The notes: generated from the letters alone by a model not told the origin. Counted from the first letter of the stretch, positions 25,550 to 35,108 are shown. The stretch is 64,000 nucleotides of DNA from Streptomyces sp. NBC_00370 (GCF_036084755.1 NZ_CP107968.1:3565501-3629500), one strand, 5' to 3'. Numbers and translations are program-made.

Positions 25550-26466
25550 CCACCTCACCCCTCGCCGCACCCGTCCCGCCGATGGTCTCACGCGCCTGCA
25601 ACCTGCTGCTGGCAAGCCCCGTCAAAGCCGCCGAACGCCTGGCAACCGGCTCTCGTACCGCGGTCTACCGCGTCGCCCTCGCTGTCGGCTCGAACGTGAT
25701 CGTGAAGCTCTACTCCCACACCGCACGCCGGAACGCCCTCACCGAAGCCGCAGCGATTCGTGCGGTCTCGGCCGCCGTGCCCGTACCGCGGGTACTCGGC
25801 TACGGCACCACCTCCACTGCCGGCGCCACCGCGCTGGTCACCTCCGACTTGGGCCCCGGCACCCTCGGCTCCGCCGTGCGCTCGGGGAGCGTCCCGCGCC
25901 TCCAGGCACTCAGGGACCTCGGCACGCTCCTCGGCCGCATCCACGAGGCACCGGTTTCCGCCACCGCTCCTCGGCGTCCCGTGATCGAAGCAGTCGCCTC
26001 CCTCAGTCGACGCTGCCCGTCCGACGTACTCGACCGGCTCGCACCCGCCCTAACCATCGTCACCGACCCCCTCGACGAGGCGTCCGTCGTGTGGTGCCAC
26101 GGCGACCCCCACCTCGACAACGTGGTCCTCTCCGGAACCCGGCAGACCCGTCACTTGGTCGACTTCACAGACGCCACGCCCGGACGCCGGGAAGCGGACC
26201 TGGCGCACGCCCTCGTCATGACGGACGCCCACTCGCAATGGGACCGACACGCCCTCCTCGGCGCCTATCCACACGCCCTGAACGACACCCATCTCGCGGC
26301 ATGGTCGGCCTTCCTCACCGTCAGCTGCTGGACCCACGCCAGCCCCGGCAACAGCCGGACCGCTTGGTCCAACCGGTTGACCGAGCTGTCCCGTCGAACG
26401 CCACACCTCTTCCGGCCCCACCCGGGGCACTCCCACGCACCGCACGCGAGAAGGAGAGCCCGATGA
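25546..26466 (+). CDS. Aminoglycoside-phosphotransferase-like (APH) kinase
   Basis: A 306-aa protein kinase-like fold: VKLYSHTARRNALTEAA (Lys and Glu of the nucleotide site), catalytic HGDPHLDN in VVWCHGDPHLDNVVL and metal-binding Asp in HLVDFTDATPGRREADL. APH-family enzymes phosphorylate hydroxyls of sugars, antibiotics or amino acids; in this operon a sugar or glycoside substrate is most likely. The ATG overlaps the GT8 stop (ATGA). The preceding open frame extends upstream inside the GT8 gene but that is not coding. Confidence 0.85.
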   Translation: MTTSPLAAPVPPMVSRACNLLLASPVKAAERLATGSRTAVYRVALAVGSNVIVKLYSHTARRNALTEAAAIRAVSAAVPVPRVLGYGTTSTAGATALVTSDLGPGTLGSAVRSGSVPRLQALRDLGTLLGRIHEAPVSATAPRRPVIEAVASLSRRCPSDVLDRLAPALTIVTDPLDEASVVWCHGDPHLDNVVLSGTRQTRHLVDFTDATPGRREADLAHALVMTDAHSQWDRHALLGAYPHALNDTHLAAWSAFLTVSCWTHASPGNSRTAWSNRLTELSRRTPHLFRPHPGHSHAPHARRRAR

Positions 26467-27200
26467 CCAGCCCAGCCCCCGGCCTGACGGTAGTCATCCC
26501 CGCCCACAACGAAGCCGCCTACCTGCCCCGCTACCTCCCCACCGTCCTCACTTCCCTCGCGCACTGGCAAGCCGCAAGCGGTGAGCAGGGCGAAGTCATC
26601 GTGGTCGACAACGCCTCCACCGATGCCACCGCCGAGATGGCCGCCACCTTCGGGGTCCGAGTGATCAGCGAGTCGGTCCGCAGCATCGGCCGGGTACGCA
26701 ACGCAGGTGCGAACGCTGCGCGCAGCCCCCGGCTGTTCTTCACAGACGCCGATGTCGCCCTGCCCGCCGAAGCGATCAGCGCGGCAGCATCCGCGCTGGA
26801 CACCGGAGCCGTCGGCGGAGCGATCCCGCCCCTCTACACGCCGGACCGGCTCGGAGCACGACTGTTGTGCGCGTACTGGGACCACTACCGCGCCCGCCAC
26901 GGCGGCGCGCAGGGAGTCGCCCAGTTCGCCACCGCCGCCGCGTTCAAGGCGATCGGCGGATACCGCGAGGACCTGCTCATGAGCGAGGACGTCGACCTCT
27001 TTGCCCGCCTGACCGCCCACGGCCGCATCACCGCCGCACCGGTCAAGATTCTGGACGACCTGCGAGTACGCCCCTCCACCCGCCGCTACGACCAGTGGTC
27101 GAGCCTCCGGATGCTGTGGTGGCAGAACCCGATCACCGCTCGCCTTCGGCTCAGCTCCCCGCGCATGTGGCGCCACTGGTACGAGACCACCGTCCGATGA
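26463..27200 (+). CDS. Glycosyltransferase family 2
   Basis: A 245-aa GT-A fold enzyme: LTVVIPAHNEAAYLPRYLPT, VIVVDNASTDATAEMA, RVRNAGANAA, FFTDADVALPAEAIS (DxD), and FKAIGGYREDLLMSEDVDLFARL with the ED motif of the catalytic base. It should add a sugar with inversion. There are no membrane segments, so it is a soluble small-molecule or lipid-headgroup type. Coupled to the APH gene by ATGA. Confidence 0.88.
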   Translation: MTSPAPGLTVVIPAHNEAAYLPRYLPTVLTSLAHWQAASGEQGEVIVVDNASTDATAEMAATFGVRVISESVRSIGRVRNAGANAARSPRLFFTDADVALPAEAISAAASALDTGAVGGAIPPLYTPDRLGARLLCAYWDHYRARHGGAQGVAQFATAAAFKAIGGYREDLLMSEDVDLFARLTAHGRITAAPVKILDDLRVRPSTRRYDQWSSLRMLWWQNPITARLRLSSPRMWRHWYETTVR

Positions 27201-27214
27201 GTCAGGAGCCCCGG

Positions 27215-28129
27215 ATGAACGGCACGACCGCCCTCACCGACACGTCCGCACCGTCGGTTCCCATGCCGATACCGGACGCGACGGGGATCTACACCTTCCC
27301 CGACGACCTCGACCACGCCCACCACCAGTGGACCCACCAGCTCCTCACCCGCCACCAGGCACACGACCACCAGGTCATCGAGCTGATGGCCCCGCACAGC
27401 GGCCGGCCCCACTTCATCGAGCTGCGCCGCCCGACCGGCCGCCCCGTTCTCGCGCTCGAACCGCACCACGACGACTTCGCGCTGTCGGCTTCCGGGACCT
27501 TCCTCGCCCACCCCCGCCCGCTCACCGTGGCTACGGTCTTCACCCGCTCCACCAGCGTCCACCCGTCGCTGGAAGACGCCTACAGCACGGAATCGGCGGT
27601 CTCGCGCCTGCGCGATCGAGAGGGTGCCGCCGCCCTGGCCCCGTTCGCCGCAACCCGCCTCGCCCTCGGCCACAAGGACGCGGAACCTCCGTACCGCCCC
27701 TACGACGAAGGCCGCCTCGCGCAGATCACGGAGGAACTCCGCGCGATCGTCGCCGCCCACCCGGACGCCGAGCTCCTCGCCCCCGCCGCCGCCACCCGCC
27801 ACCCCGACCACCTGCTGGTGCACGACGCCGCTGTCCGCCTCGGATGCCGGTGGTTCTGGGAGGACCTGGCGTTCTGGTCCACCTACGCTCTCGCGGGCTG
27901 CGACCAGCATCTCTTCCGCTCCCGAACACGGGCCGCGCTCGTGCCTTCGCTGGTCGACGTCACCTCGGTGGTCCTCGACAAGTGCACCGTTCTGCGAATG
28001 CACGGCTCACAGATGTACCCGGCTCGGAAGATGTACCGGCCGATCCGGCACGCCTGGACCGCCGCCGCCGATCTCCCGAACAGTTCCGGCACGTACGCGG
28101 AGCGCTTCTACCGGACGGAGTCGTCATGA
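27215..28129 (+). CDS. PIG-L family deacetylase (GlcNAc deacetylase-like)
   Basis: A 304-aa protein with the zinc motifs of PIG-L/LmbE enzymes: HHDD at residues 84-87 in ALEPHHDDFAL and HPDH at 196-199 in ATRHPDHLLVHDA. The family removes acetyl groups from GlcNAc conjugates (GlcNAc-PI, mycothiol and teicoplanin precursors). The ATG at 27215 has AGGAG six bases upstream and is preferred over an ATG at 27197 that overlaps the GT2 stop but lacks an SD. A decayed paralogue lies at 9351-9480. Position after two glycosyltransferases suggests it unmasks an amino sugar in the product. Confidence 0.88.
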   Translation: MNGTTALTDTSAPSVPMPIPDATGIYTFPDDLDHAHHQWTHQLLTRHQAHDHQVIELMAPHSGRPHFIELRRPTGRPVLALEPHHDDFALSASGTFLAHPRPLTVATVFTRSTSVHPSLEDAYSTESAVSRLRDREGAAALAPFAATRLALGHKDAEPPYRPYDEGRLAQITEELRAIVAAHPDAELLAPAAATRHPDHLLVHDAAVRLGCRWFWEDLAFWSTYALAGCDQHLFRSRTRAALVPSLVDVTSVVLDKCTVLRMHGSQMYPARKMYRPIRHAWTAAADLPNSSGTYAERFYRTESS

Positions 28130-28740
28130 AGGTCATCGCGATCGAAGGTCCCTCGTACGCCGGGAAGTCGACGGCGGTACGTCACTTGCGCAGGCGCGGC
28201 TACGGGGAGCGGGCCTACATCGCGGACTGCTACGTCAAGCAGATCGGCCGTCGGGACGCCGTGCCCCCGGCGCGCACCGCGTCTGCGGCCGAACAGGTCG
28301 CCGCCTTCGAGACGTTCATGGCCGTCGAGAAAGCGCGCGTCCACACGGCACTCGCAGCCGCGAACCCCGTGGTGATCCTCGACCGCTCTGTGGACACCCT
28401 CCTCGCTCATGCCCACGCCGTCGACGCCCTATTCGGCTACGCCGTCCAGCACCAGCTACGCGACCGGCTCCAAGTGCTCCCCCACCTACGCCCCCACCAC
28501 ACGCTCTACCTCGACGTGCCCACCGAGGTACTCGGCCTGCGCCGCAAAACCGCAGGGCACACGGCCACCGAGCCCGACTACTTCCTGCACGAGCCCGCCT
28601 TCCTCACGCACACCCGCGACTACTTCCTCGCCCGCGCACAGCCTCCCGTTTCCCAAGAGGTCACCGTGATCCCTGCCGACACCAGCCCAGACGGCATCGC
28701 CCAGGCAGTGGAAACCCTCATCTCGTTCTGGACCAGGTGA
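28126..28740 (+). CDS. P-loop kinase (thymidylate-kinase-like fold)
   Basis: A 204-aa nucleoside/nucleotide-kinase-type protein: Walker A GPSYAGKST at residues 8-16, a DRS motif in NPVVILDRSVDTLL, a lid-like Arg region (GLRRKTAG) and a C-terminal TR end. Overall layout resembles dTMP kinases but with no clear TMP signature, so it may phosphorylate a sugar, nucleoside or the operon's own intermediate. Coupled to the PIG-L gene by ATGA and followed 8 nt later by the GT4 gene. Confidence 0.75.
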   Translation: MKVIAIEGPSYAGKSTAVRHLRRRGYGERAYIADCYVKQIGRRDAVPPARTASAAEQVAAFETFMAVEKARVHTALAAANPVVILDRSVDTLLAHAHAVDALFGYAVQHQLRDRLQVLPHLRPHHTLYLDVPTEVLGLRRKTAGHTATEPDYFLHEPAFLTHTRDYFLARAQPPVSQEVTVIPADTSPDGIAQAVETLISFWTR

Positions 28741-28747
28741 CCCGCCC

Positions 28748-29806
28748 ATGCCCACTGCCCTCTTCGCCTGGCGCCGCACCCCACCACCACTCCTCATCGG
28801 AGGCGCCGAAGTCACACAGCAACTCCTGGCCGAAGAACTCGCGGTTGCCGGCTGGCAGGTCGTCTACCTGGGCTCTCACCAGGCGCCCTGGGACCAGACC
28901 ACACAACTCCCCCAGCTACGAAGCCTGCTCGATGCACGTCAGACCCCATACGAGGAGGCCAAGGGGGTGCTCCGCTACCGCTGGAACGGAGTGGACTGCA
29001 TCGCCGCACCGCAGCATCAAATCGGCACCGCCCTGCACGAGCTGCTGACCGGCCTGCGCCCCGATGTTGTGTTCACCTCTCAAGAGGGTGCGGCGGACCT
29101 CGCCGAACAGGCCCGGCCTTCTGCGTTCGTCGCAGGCATCCTGCACTCCGTATCGAAGACCGGCCTCGGGGTCCTGACGGGACGCCCTCAATACGGCCTG
29201 GCTGTATCGAAGTTCGTGCTCGGCCGAGCACGCCACCACCTCGGTACACGTCTCGCCGTCTTCTACCCGCCGTTCGTGCAGCCCTCGCCTGGTACAAACG
29301 TGCTGCGGACGGAGGCGGTGCTGATGGTCAACCCGATCCCGGCGAAAGGTTCTGCCCTCCTCCACGAGGTCATCCGCATGATGCCCGAGCAGCACTTCAC
29401 GCTGGTCGAAGGCTGGTGGCACAACGCCGAAGATTTCGCGGCCTACCCGAACGTGGCCTACGTCCCTCGCACCTACGGCATGGACGCTCTCTACCGAAGC
29501 CATCGCCTGCTGCTAGTGCCATCCACGGTGGAGGACGCGTTCCCCCGGGTGATCGTCGAAGCCGCGCTGCACGGCACCCCCAGCATCGGCAGCGCCAGAG
29601 GCGGCATCCCGGAAGCCATCGGCCCACACGGAATCGTCTTACCTCACACGGCGGGACCACGGGCCTGGGCGAACGCCATCAACGCTGCCGACCATCACGC
29701 CCTCGGCCAGCAAGCCCGAGGCCACGCGGCGCGCCTCACCCGCCCCAGGCTGCCAGAGCTCGAAGCCCTCGGGATCTACCCTGCGGCGAACGCGTCCTCG
29801 ACCTGA
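28748..29806 (+). CDS. Glycosyltransferase family 4-like
   Basis: A 352-aa GT-B enzyme. LIGGAEVTQQLLAEELA lies at the N-terminus, and the C-terminal donor site reads LLLVPSTVEDAFPRVIVEAA then GTPSIGSARGGIPEAIG, with the E-x7-E pattern of retaining GT4 enzymes. Codon 298 is TTA (29639-29641), the rare leucine codon read only by the bldA tRNA in Streptomyces, so translation may be tied to development. It is the last gene of the sugar operon and overlaps the convergent APH-like gene by 31 nt. Confidence 0.88.
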   Translation: MPTALFAWRRTPPPLLIGGAEVTQQLLAEELAVAGWQVVYLGSHQAPWDQTTQLPQLRSLLDARQTPYEEAKGVLRYRWNGVDCIAAPQHQIGTALHELLTGLRPDVVFTSQEGAADLAEQARPSAFVAGILHSVSKTGLGVLTGRPQYGLAVSKFVLGRARHHLGTRLAVFYPPFVQPSPGTNVLRTEAVLMVNPIPAKGSALLHEVIRMMPEQHFTLVEGWWHNAEDFAAYPNVAYVPRTYGMDALYRSHRLLLVPSTVEDAFPRVIVEAALHGTPSIGSARGGIPEAIGPHGIVLPHTAGPRAWANAINAADHHALGQQARGHAARLTRPRLPELEALGIYPAANASST

Positions 29807-30819
29807 TCGAGCCGCTCCGTCCACCAGTGCAGCAGCGCCTCGTCCGCCGTGAAGAGATCATCGAACGAGAATTTACCGCGGTCGTAATGGAACTCCAGCT
29901 GCCAGAAGTCCGTCATCCGCTTCCACCACAGCCGACGGGCACCATCAGCCAGCGCCGACGTCTCCAGCGGCACCACCGAGCGGTAGCCACGAACGAACTC
30001 TGAGACCCGCGCGAGGTCGAACACCCCGTCCACACCGAACTGCACCTGGGCCGTCCGCACGACCTCCTCGGCGTACGGTCGGACGCCGACACGGTCCCAG
30101 TCGAGGATGGCAGCCAGATCTCCGCCCTCCCACAGCAGATTCCGGTACTGGACATCGCCGTGCGTCCACCCGTGGCGGCCCGCAGGGACCCCGCTCTGTG
30201 GCCGGCGACCGGCGTGCTTGCTGATCAGTACACGGCGCTGCTCCAGGGCGGCCATCGCCGCCACGTCGAAGCCAGTGCAGGCGCCCTTGTTTCCCACCGC
30301 TCCGGACAATCGCTCGGCCTTTTCCACTGCCCGCTTCGGCGTCGTCACATCGGCGGGCACCGTTTCCGGCACCGCGGGCAGCATGCCTTTGTCGCGGGCC
30401 CGATCGAGCCCTTCATGGAGGCGCCCCAGGTGCACCCCCAGGGAAGCGGCCTGGGACAGGCTGAGGTCCACACCACGGAGATGGCTGCCAGTCACCCATG
30501 GAAAGAGGCACCAGACACCGCCGCCAACCTCTGCCACCAGAGAGCCGGAGGCGGTAGGGACGGGAGCACTGGCCGGGATACCATCAGAGGCCAGCGAATC
30601 CAGCACGCCAAGGTTGCGCACCAGCCGATCGTGCGACACGTCGGTGACCCGCTTGAGTGCGAACACCCCGGCTGCGGTGTCCACCTTCCAGTTCTCGTTC
30701 ATCAGTCCATCGGCGAGATAGCGCCTCTCGCGCACCTCTCCAAGGCCGAAAGTACTGGTCAGCTCGACGAAGACGCTGTCAGGGATATCAGTGCTGTTCT
30801 TCGCGGTGGCATCAGTCAC
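29776..30819 (-). CDS. APH-like phosphotransferase
   Basis: A 347-aa kinase of the aminoglycoside-phosphotransferase/homoserine-kinase-II type: WKVDTAAGVFALKRV (Lys), GWTHGDVQYRNLLWEG (catalytic Asp) and AAILDWDRVGVRPYAEE (metal Asp). Cytosolic. It faces the sugar operon tail to tail with 31 nt overlap, so its message is antisense to the GT4 end. It could be a resistance/self-protection kinase or a biosynthetic kinase; the sequence does not decide. It begins MTDATAKN after an ordinary spacer. Confidence 0.82.
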   Translation of the reverse strand: MTDATAKNSTDIPDSVFVELTSTFGLGEVRERRYLADGLMNENWKVDTAAGVFALKRVTDVSHDRLVRNLGVLDSLASDGIPASAPVPTASGSLVAEVGGGVWCLFPWVTGSHLRGVDLSLSQAASLGVHLGRLHEGLDRARDKGMLPAVPETVPADVTTPKRAVEKAERLSGAVGNKGACTGFDVAAMAALEQRRVLISKHAGRRPQSGVPAGRHGWTHGDVQYRNLLWEGGDLAAILDWDRVGVRPYAEEVVRTAQVQFGVDGVFDLARVSEFVRGYRSVVPLETSALADGARRLWWKRMTDFWQLEFHYDRGKFSFDDLFTADEALLHWWTERLDQVEDAFAAG

Positions 30820-31319
30820 GCGAAGGACGATACGCGGAGCCGAGGCCCCCAGATACGAGCTTCACAGCACGCCGAGGCCACACCTCACTGGGGCTCAGCC
30901 TCGCAGTGTCAGGTGCGCCTGCAGTGAGTGCGGGGAGGTAGCGCTCGGCGTCCAGAGCCGCCGAGCGCCGCTGCCGGCTGCGGTGATGGCCTGCCTATAG
31001 GTACGGCCCAAGACATAGCCTGCACCGAAGACGCCGGGGTTTTCGTCCGCAGCCGTTTGCGTGAACGGACGGAGAGTTGATCTCCGACATGTCTCCCACC
31101 CGATCAGCATCATCCGGCACGAAGTCCAGGCCAGCCTTCCCCGCGTCATAAGGCTCTGGCTCTTCTCAGGGCCGGCGTTCTCGCCGGCGGCACGGGCGCG
31201 CAAGAAGCGGGCCGCCGCGGCCGGCGATGAGGCACTGAAGCTCCAGAACGCGGGCGATGGAGGCGTCGACGGAAACTAAATCCGAAATGAGTGTCAGTGG
31301 GTGGCAGTACCGTCGGGGC
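30820..31319. other. Non-coding junction between sugar and defence cargo
   Basis: 500 bp with no credible gene. It contains TGCGTGAACGG (31058-31068), one base from the 11-bp motif seen near both element ends, in a stretch (TTCGTCCG..GCCGTTTGCGTGA) that matches 9132-9152. A GCCGGCG-TTCT-CGCCGGC hairpin sits at 31171-31188. Probably an old element junction. Confidence 0.55.
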
Positions 31320-34300
31320 ATGACTGCATGGCCGCCCATCGATCGTGACGATCTTCGCAAGGCACGCGGTGACGCGGGCTTCGATACCGTGCTCCCGTTG
31401 CTCGTCAGGCGCTTGATAGCCGAGACCGCAATCGGGTTGGAATCCTTGGACATGCCCGGAGGCTCCGGCACTGCGGTCGGGGGTTTCGACGGCATTGCCA
31501 CAGCGTCGGGACCATCGGCGTTCGTACCCGAGGGAACCTCGGTGTGGGAGTTGTCTGTTGGCGGCGGCAACAGCAAGGCCGAGGGAGACTACGAAAAGAG
31601 GACGAAAGGGCCGAACGGGCTCGCGACCAAAGACGTCACCTACGTGGAAGTCGTCCTCGACACGTGGAGAGATGCTCGAACCTGGGTCGAGCGCCACACC
31701 GAGGATGGTCGATGGCGGGAGGTACGCGGGTACAACCTCGACGGGATCGACCTCTGGCTGGAACAGGCGCCCGCCACCACGGCATGGCTTGCTGCCCGAC
31801 TAGGGAAAGCACTGCCGGGCGTGCGGTCTCTGGAAACGTGGTGGACTGACAGTTGGCTCCGTTCGACGCGCGTCCCACTGGACCGGACGGTGGTGCTGGC
31901 CGGGAGAGAGACGGCGGCCGCCGACTTCAGTGCCTTACTCGCCACCAAGCCGTCGGTGATCGCGCTGGGTGGTGATCTGCGCCCCGACGAGGTTTGTGCT
32001 TTCGTTGCCGCTGCTCTAGAGCAGGAAGGCATCCTGGGCTCCAGCCAGGTCGGGACGCGAGTGCTGTTCGTTTCCAGCAAGGACAGTCTCGAGCAACTGG
32101 TCGCGCAGCTCCAGCCTTTGATCTTGGTCCTCGCAGACCCGGCGCTCGCACGGGACATTCCGGAGCAGCGCCCTCACCAGCTCGTGTGGGCGGCGATGCC
32201 CGGCGCCCCGTGCGACGTGATGGTGCCCAGGCTCCACAGCCAGGCCGTCGAGTCCGTGCTGCAGGCAGCTGGCATGTCGTACGAACGTGCGGCCCGGCTC
32301 GGCACGCTCGGTCGTCGCAGCCTGCTCGCGCTGCGGCGAGCCTTGGCCCACCACCCGGAGCCACTCACATCGGAACGGGCCTCGACGCTCGATGTGGTCC
32401 GCCGACGGCTACTCCTGCTGAACTCCTGGCAAGGGGAAAATCGAGAAGACCGCCGTGTTGTTGCACAGTGCTTGGGTCTTGAGTACGAGAAGTTGCAGGA
32501 ACGAGCCCGAGAGCTCGCCACCGGGACCGACATCCCTTTCCTAGGCCACCTGGAGGAGAGCTGGCACGTGCTCGCAGCCGAGGATGCCTGGACTGTGCTC
32601 GGTACATCCCTTACCAGCGACGATCTCCACGTCTTCCGAACGGCAGTCATGGAGGTACTGACTGAAACGGATCCAACTCTCGACCTAGACCCGAGCGAGC
32701 GGTGGAGAGCCGGGGTGATGGGCGCGAGGCCGCGCTTCTCAGGCACCCTTCGCGCAGGGCTCGCCCAGTCGCTCGCCCTCCTGGGCAACCTGGGCGCGGA
32801 CCTACGGGGTCCCCAAGGCATCACGGGGGATCGATGGGCACGGTTGATGGTCCGTGACCTGCTGGAGCAGGCCAACGCTGATGACTCGTACAGCCTGTGG
32901 CGTTCCCTGGGCGATGTGCTCACCCTGCTAGCTGAGGCTGCACCGGAGGAGTTCATAGAGGCGATGCACGAGGGCCTCAGTGGCACCACACCTCTTCACG
33001 CTGCCATGTTCACCGACAACCAGCCTGACAACATGGGGCTGGGATCCAGCTCTCCCCACACAAGGTTCCTGTGGTCCTTGGAAATCCTTGCATGGTCTCC
33101 AGAGCACCTCGATGACGCAGTCGACGTCCTGACCGCGCTGGCCGTCGCGGACCCGGGCGGCCGCCTATCGAATCGTCCCCTCGCGAGCCTGGTTGGGATT
33201 CTCAGCGCATGGGCTCCCAACACAACCGCCCTCGCCGAGGACCGCATCAGAGTGATCCAACGTTTGGCGCGAAGGCACCTGGTAGTCGGCCGGAAGTTGC
33301 TCCTCCAGCTCATCCCTGACAGTCACGCGGTTCAGATGGGCCATCCTGGTCCGCGTTTTCGTGGCTGGAAAATGGACACCGCGGTCACCCCTCATGATCG
33401 ATGGAGTGTTATCACCGCCGTTGTCGACCTGCTCCTCGACGAACTCAATGCCGCGCCCGAGCTGTATGTGGACCTGATCGGCAAAGTGGACGATCTCCCT
33501 CCCAAGCACCGCGCTGAGGTCGCGCAACGACTGACCGAGCTGGCCGACGGCCTGGAAGATGACGATCAGCGTGCGGTTCTCCACCACGCGCTGCGCAGTC
33601 AAATCTCCCGGCACCAGGAGTATGCGGACACCGCATGGGCCCTTCCCGCAGACGAGCTTCGCCCTCTGCAAGCCGCGTGCGAAGCACTGGAGCCTCGGAA
33701 TCCGGTGCAGCGGCACGCCTGGCTGTTCCAATCCCACTGGATCACGCTCGGCGACATAAGGCGTCGTGACGACTTCGCCGCCTACGACGCGGAAATCCTC
33801 GCCCGGCGGGCCGCAGCGGTCAGGGAGACAGTCGCGGACAGAGGACTGGGGGGCCTTGTGGCGCTGGCCTCCGCAACGGAGTTCGCGGACCTGGTGGGCA
33901 TCGCCCTGGCAGAGCACTCAGGGGACCATGACCAAGAGTTGCTGTCCTGGCTCGAGGAGGACACCTCACCAGCAAAGGAGGTTGCGACAGGGTACATGCG
34001 TCGGCGCATGTGGGCCCACGGGAATGATCTCCGCGACAGGCTTCTTTCTCTTACCGAGGTTCCGCAGACTCAGGCACTCATCCTGCGGCTCGCCCTGGAG
34101 CCAGCCACCGCATGGCCCAAGCTAGCCGAACTCAGTCCGGAAGTAGCAGAGCACTATTGGCGTGAGTTCTCCTATTTCGGGCTCGGCTCCGACTTCCCGC
34201 AAGCTCTTGAAGCGGCCCGATCGCTGTTGAGTGCAGGCCGTCCCGCAGCAGCGCTGGACGTGATCCTCCTATACGGCGGAGAAGGCGACAGAGCAGAGGC

Positions 34301-35108
34301 CGCTGAGATCGTCCTCACCGGACTTGAAGACCTCATCGCAGCTAGGTTGAGCGATCCCGAGCTCGGCCGACTTAGTTCAAGCTTCCAGGATCTCTTCGCG
34401 CTGCTGGCCCGGCACCACGAGCACGTCGGGCGTCAACGCATCCTCAGTCTGGAGTGGCAGCTCTTCCCTGCGCTCGGGTTCGACGCTGAGGCCCCGACCC
34501 TCCACAAGACGCTGGCTGAGGACCCTGAGGCATTCGCGGATTTGGTGACGTGGTCCTTCCGCCCCAGCACCGCTACCGAGGAGGACCTAACAGATCCCGT
34601 AGAGCAAGAAAATAGACGCAATATCGCGAGCCGTGCCTACGGAATCCTTCACACTTTGCGTACATGCCCCGGACTGACGGCCGGCGGGAGCCTCGACAGG
34701 GTTGCGCTGCGCACGTGGGTGATGGCGGCACGGACAGAACTGGCTGCCAGAGATCGTGCCAGGATCGGTGACGAACAGATCGGTCAGGTACTTGCTTCCG
34801 CCCCACGCGACCCGGACGACTTGCAGATCCCGGAGGCTGTCCGAGACCTACTTGAAGAGATCAACAGTAGCGATCTCGAACGAGGTATCAGAATCGGTAT
34901 CTACAACAAACGAGGTGTGACCAGCCGGGGACTCCTGGATGGCGGAGTACAAGAGTCGGAGCTGGCCCGGTCCTTCCGGGAGCAGGCCGAACGTGCACGC
35001 GCCTGGCCGCGAACCAAGAAGCTGCTCAACGGGCTTGCGGAGTCGTACGAAGCTGACGCCCGGCGGGAGGACCAAGAGGCAGAGCGACGGCATCAGGGCC
35101 TGGAGTAG
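31320..35108 (+). CDS. Large nuclease-like / STAND-like protein, probable defence gene
   Basis: A 1262-aa soluble protein. Residues 1-190 resemble a restriction-endonuclease-like domain: GGFDGI (Asp57), VWELS (Glu77) and NSKAEGDYEKR, that is D...E-x-S with Ser where PD-(D/E)xK has Lys. Next comes an alpha/beta section (VVLAGR, VIALGGDLRPDEVCAFVAAA, LQPLILVLAD) placed like a STAND ATPase but without a Walker A motif. The remaining 900 residues are helical, likely a repeat scaffold. Codon 206 is TTA. ATG 31320 is chosen; ATG 31287 or 31257 are possible. A phage-sensing effector is inferred; no exact family recognised. Confidence 0.6.
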   Translation: MTAWPPIDRDDLRKARGDAGFDTVLPLLVRRLIAETAIGLESLDMPGGSGTAVGGFDGIATASGPSAFVPEGTSVWELSVGGGNSKAEGDYEKRTKGPNGLATKDVTYVEVVLDTWRDARTWVERHTEDGRWREVRGYNLDGIDLWLEQAPATTAWLAARLGKALPGVRSLETWWTDSWLRSTRVPLDRTVVLAGRETAAADFSALLATKPSVIALGGDLRPDEVCAFVAAALEQEGILGSSQVGTRVLFVSSKDSLEQLVAQLQPLILVLADPALARDIPEQRPHQLVWAAMPGAPCDVMVPRLHSQAVESVLQAAGMSYERAARLGTLGRRSLLALRRALAHHPEPLTSERASTLDVVRRRLLLLNSWQGENREDRRVVAQCLGLEYEKLQERARELATGTDIPFLGHLEESWHVLAAEDAWTVLGTSLTSDDLHVFRTAVMEVLTETDPTLDLDPSERWRAGVMGARPRFSGTLRAGLAQSLALLGNLGADLRGPQGITGDRWARLMVRDLLEQANADDSYSLWRSLGDVLTLLAEAAPEEFIEAMHEGLSGTTPLHAAMFTDNQPDNMGLGSSSPHTRFLWSLEILAWSPEHLDDAVDVLTALAVADPGGRLSNRPLASLVGILSAWAPNTTALAEDRIRVIQRLARRHLVVGRKLLLQLIPDSHAVQMGHPGPRFRGWKMDTAVTPHDRWSVITAVVDLLLDELNAAPELYVDLIGKVDDLPPKHRAEVAQRLTELADGLEDDDQRAVLHHALRSQISRHQEYADTAWALPADELRPLQAACEALEPRNPVQRHAWLFQSHWITLGDIRRRDDFAAYDAEILARRAAAVRETVADRGLGGLVALASATEFADLVGIALAEHSGDHDQELLSWLEEDTSPAKEVATGYMRRRMWAHGNDLRDRLLSLTEVPQTQALILRLALEPATAWPKLAELSPEVAEHYWREFSYFGLGSDFPQALEAARSLLSAGRPAAALDVILLYGGEGDRAEAAEIVLTGLEDLIAARLSDPELGRLSSSFQDLFALLARHHEHVGRQRILSLEWQLFPALGFDAEAPTLHKTLAEDPEAFADLVTWSFRPSTATEEDLTDPVEQENRRNIASRAYGILHTLRTCPGLTAGGSLDRVALRTWVMAARTELAARDRARIGDEQIGQVLASAPRDPDDLQIPEAVRDLLEEINSSDLERGIRIGIYNKRGVTSRGLLDGGVQESELARSFREQAERARAWPRTKKLLNGLAESYEADARREDQEAERRHQGLE

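Noticed and set aside
28126..28740. Naming the P-loop kinase tmk
   Set aside because: Fold resemblance only; no TMP-specific motif, and the gene is embedded in a sugar operon.
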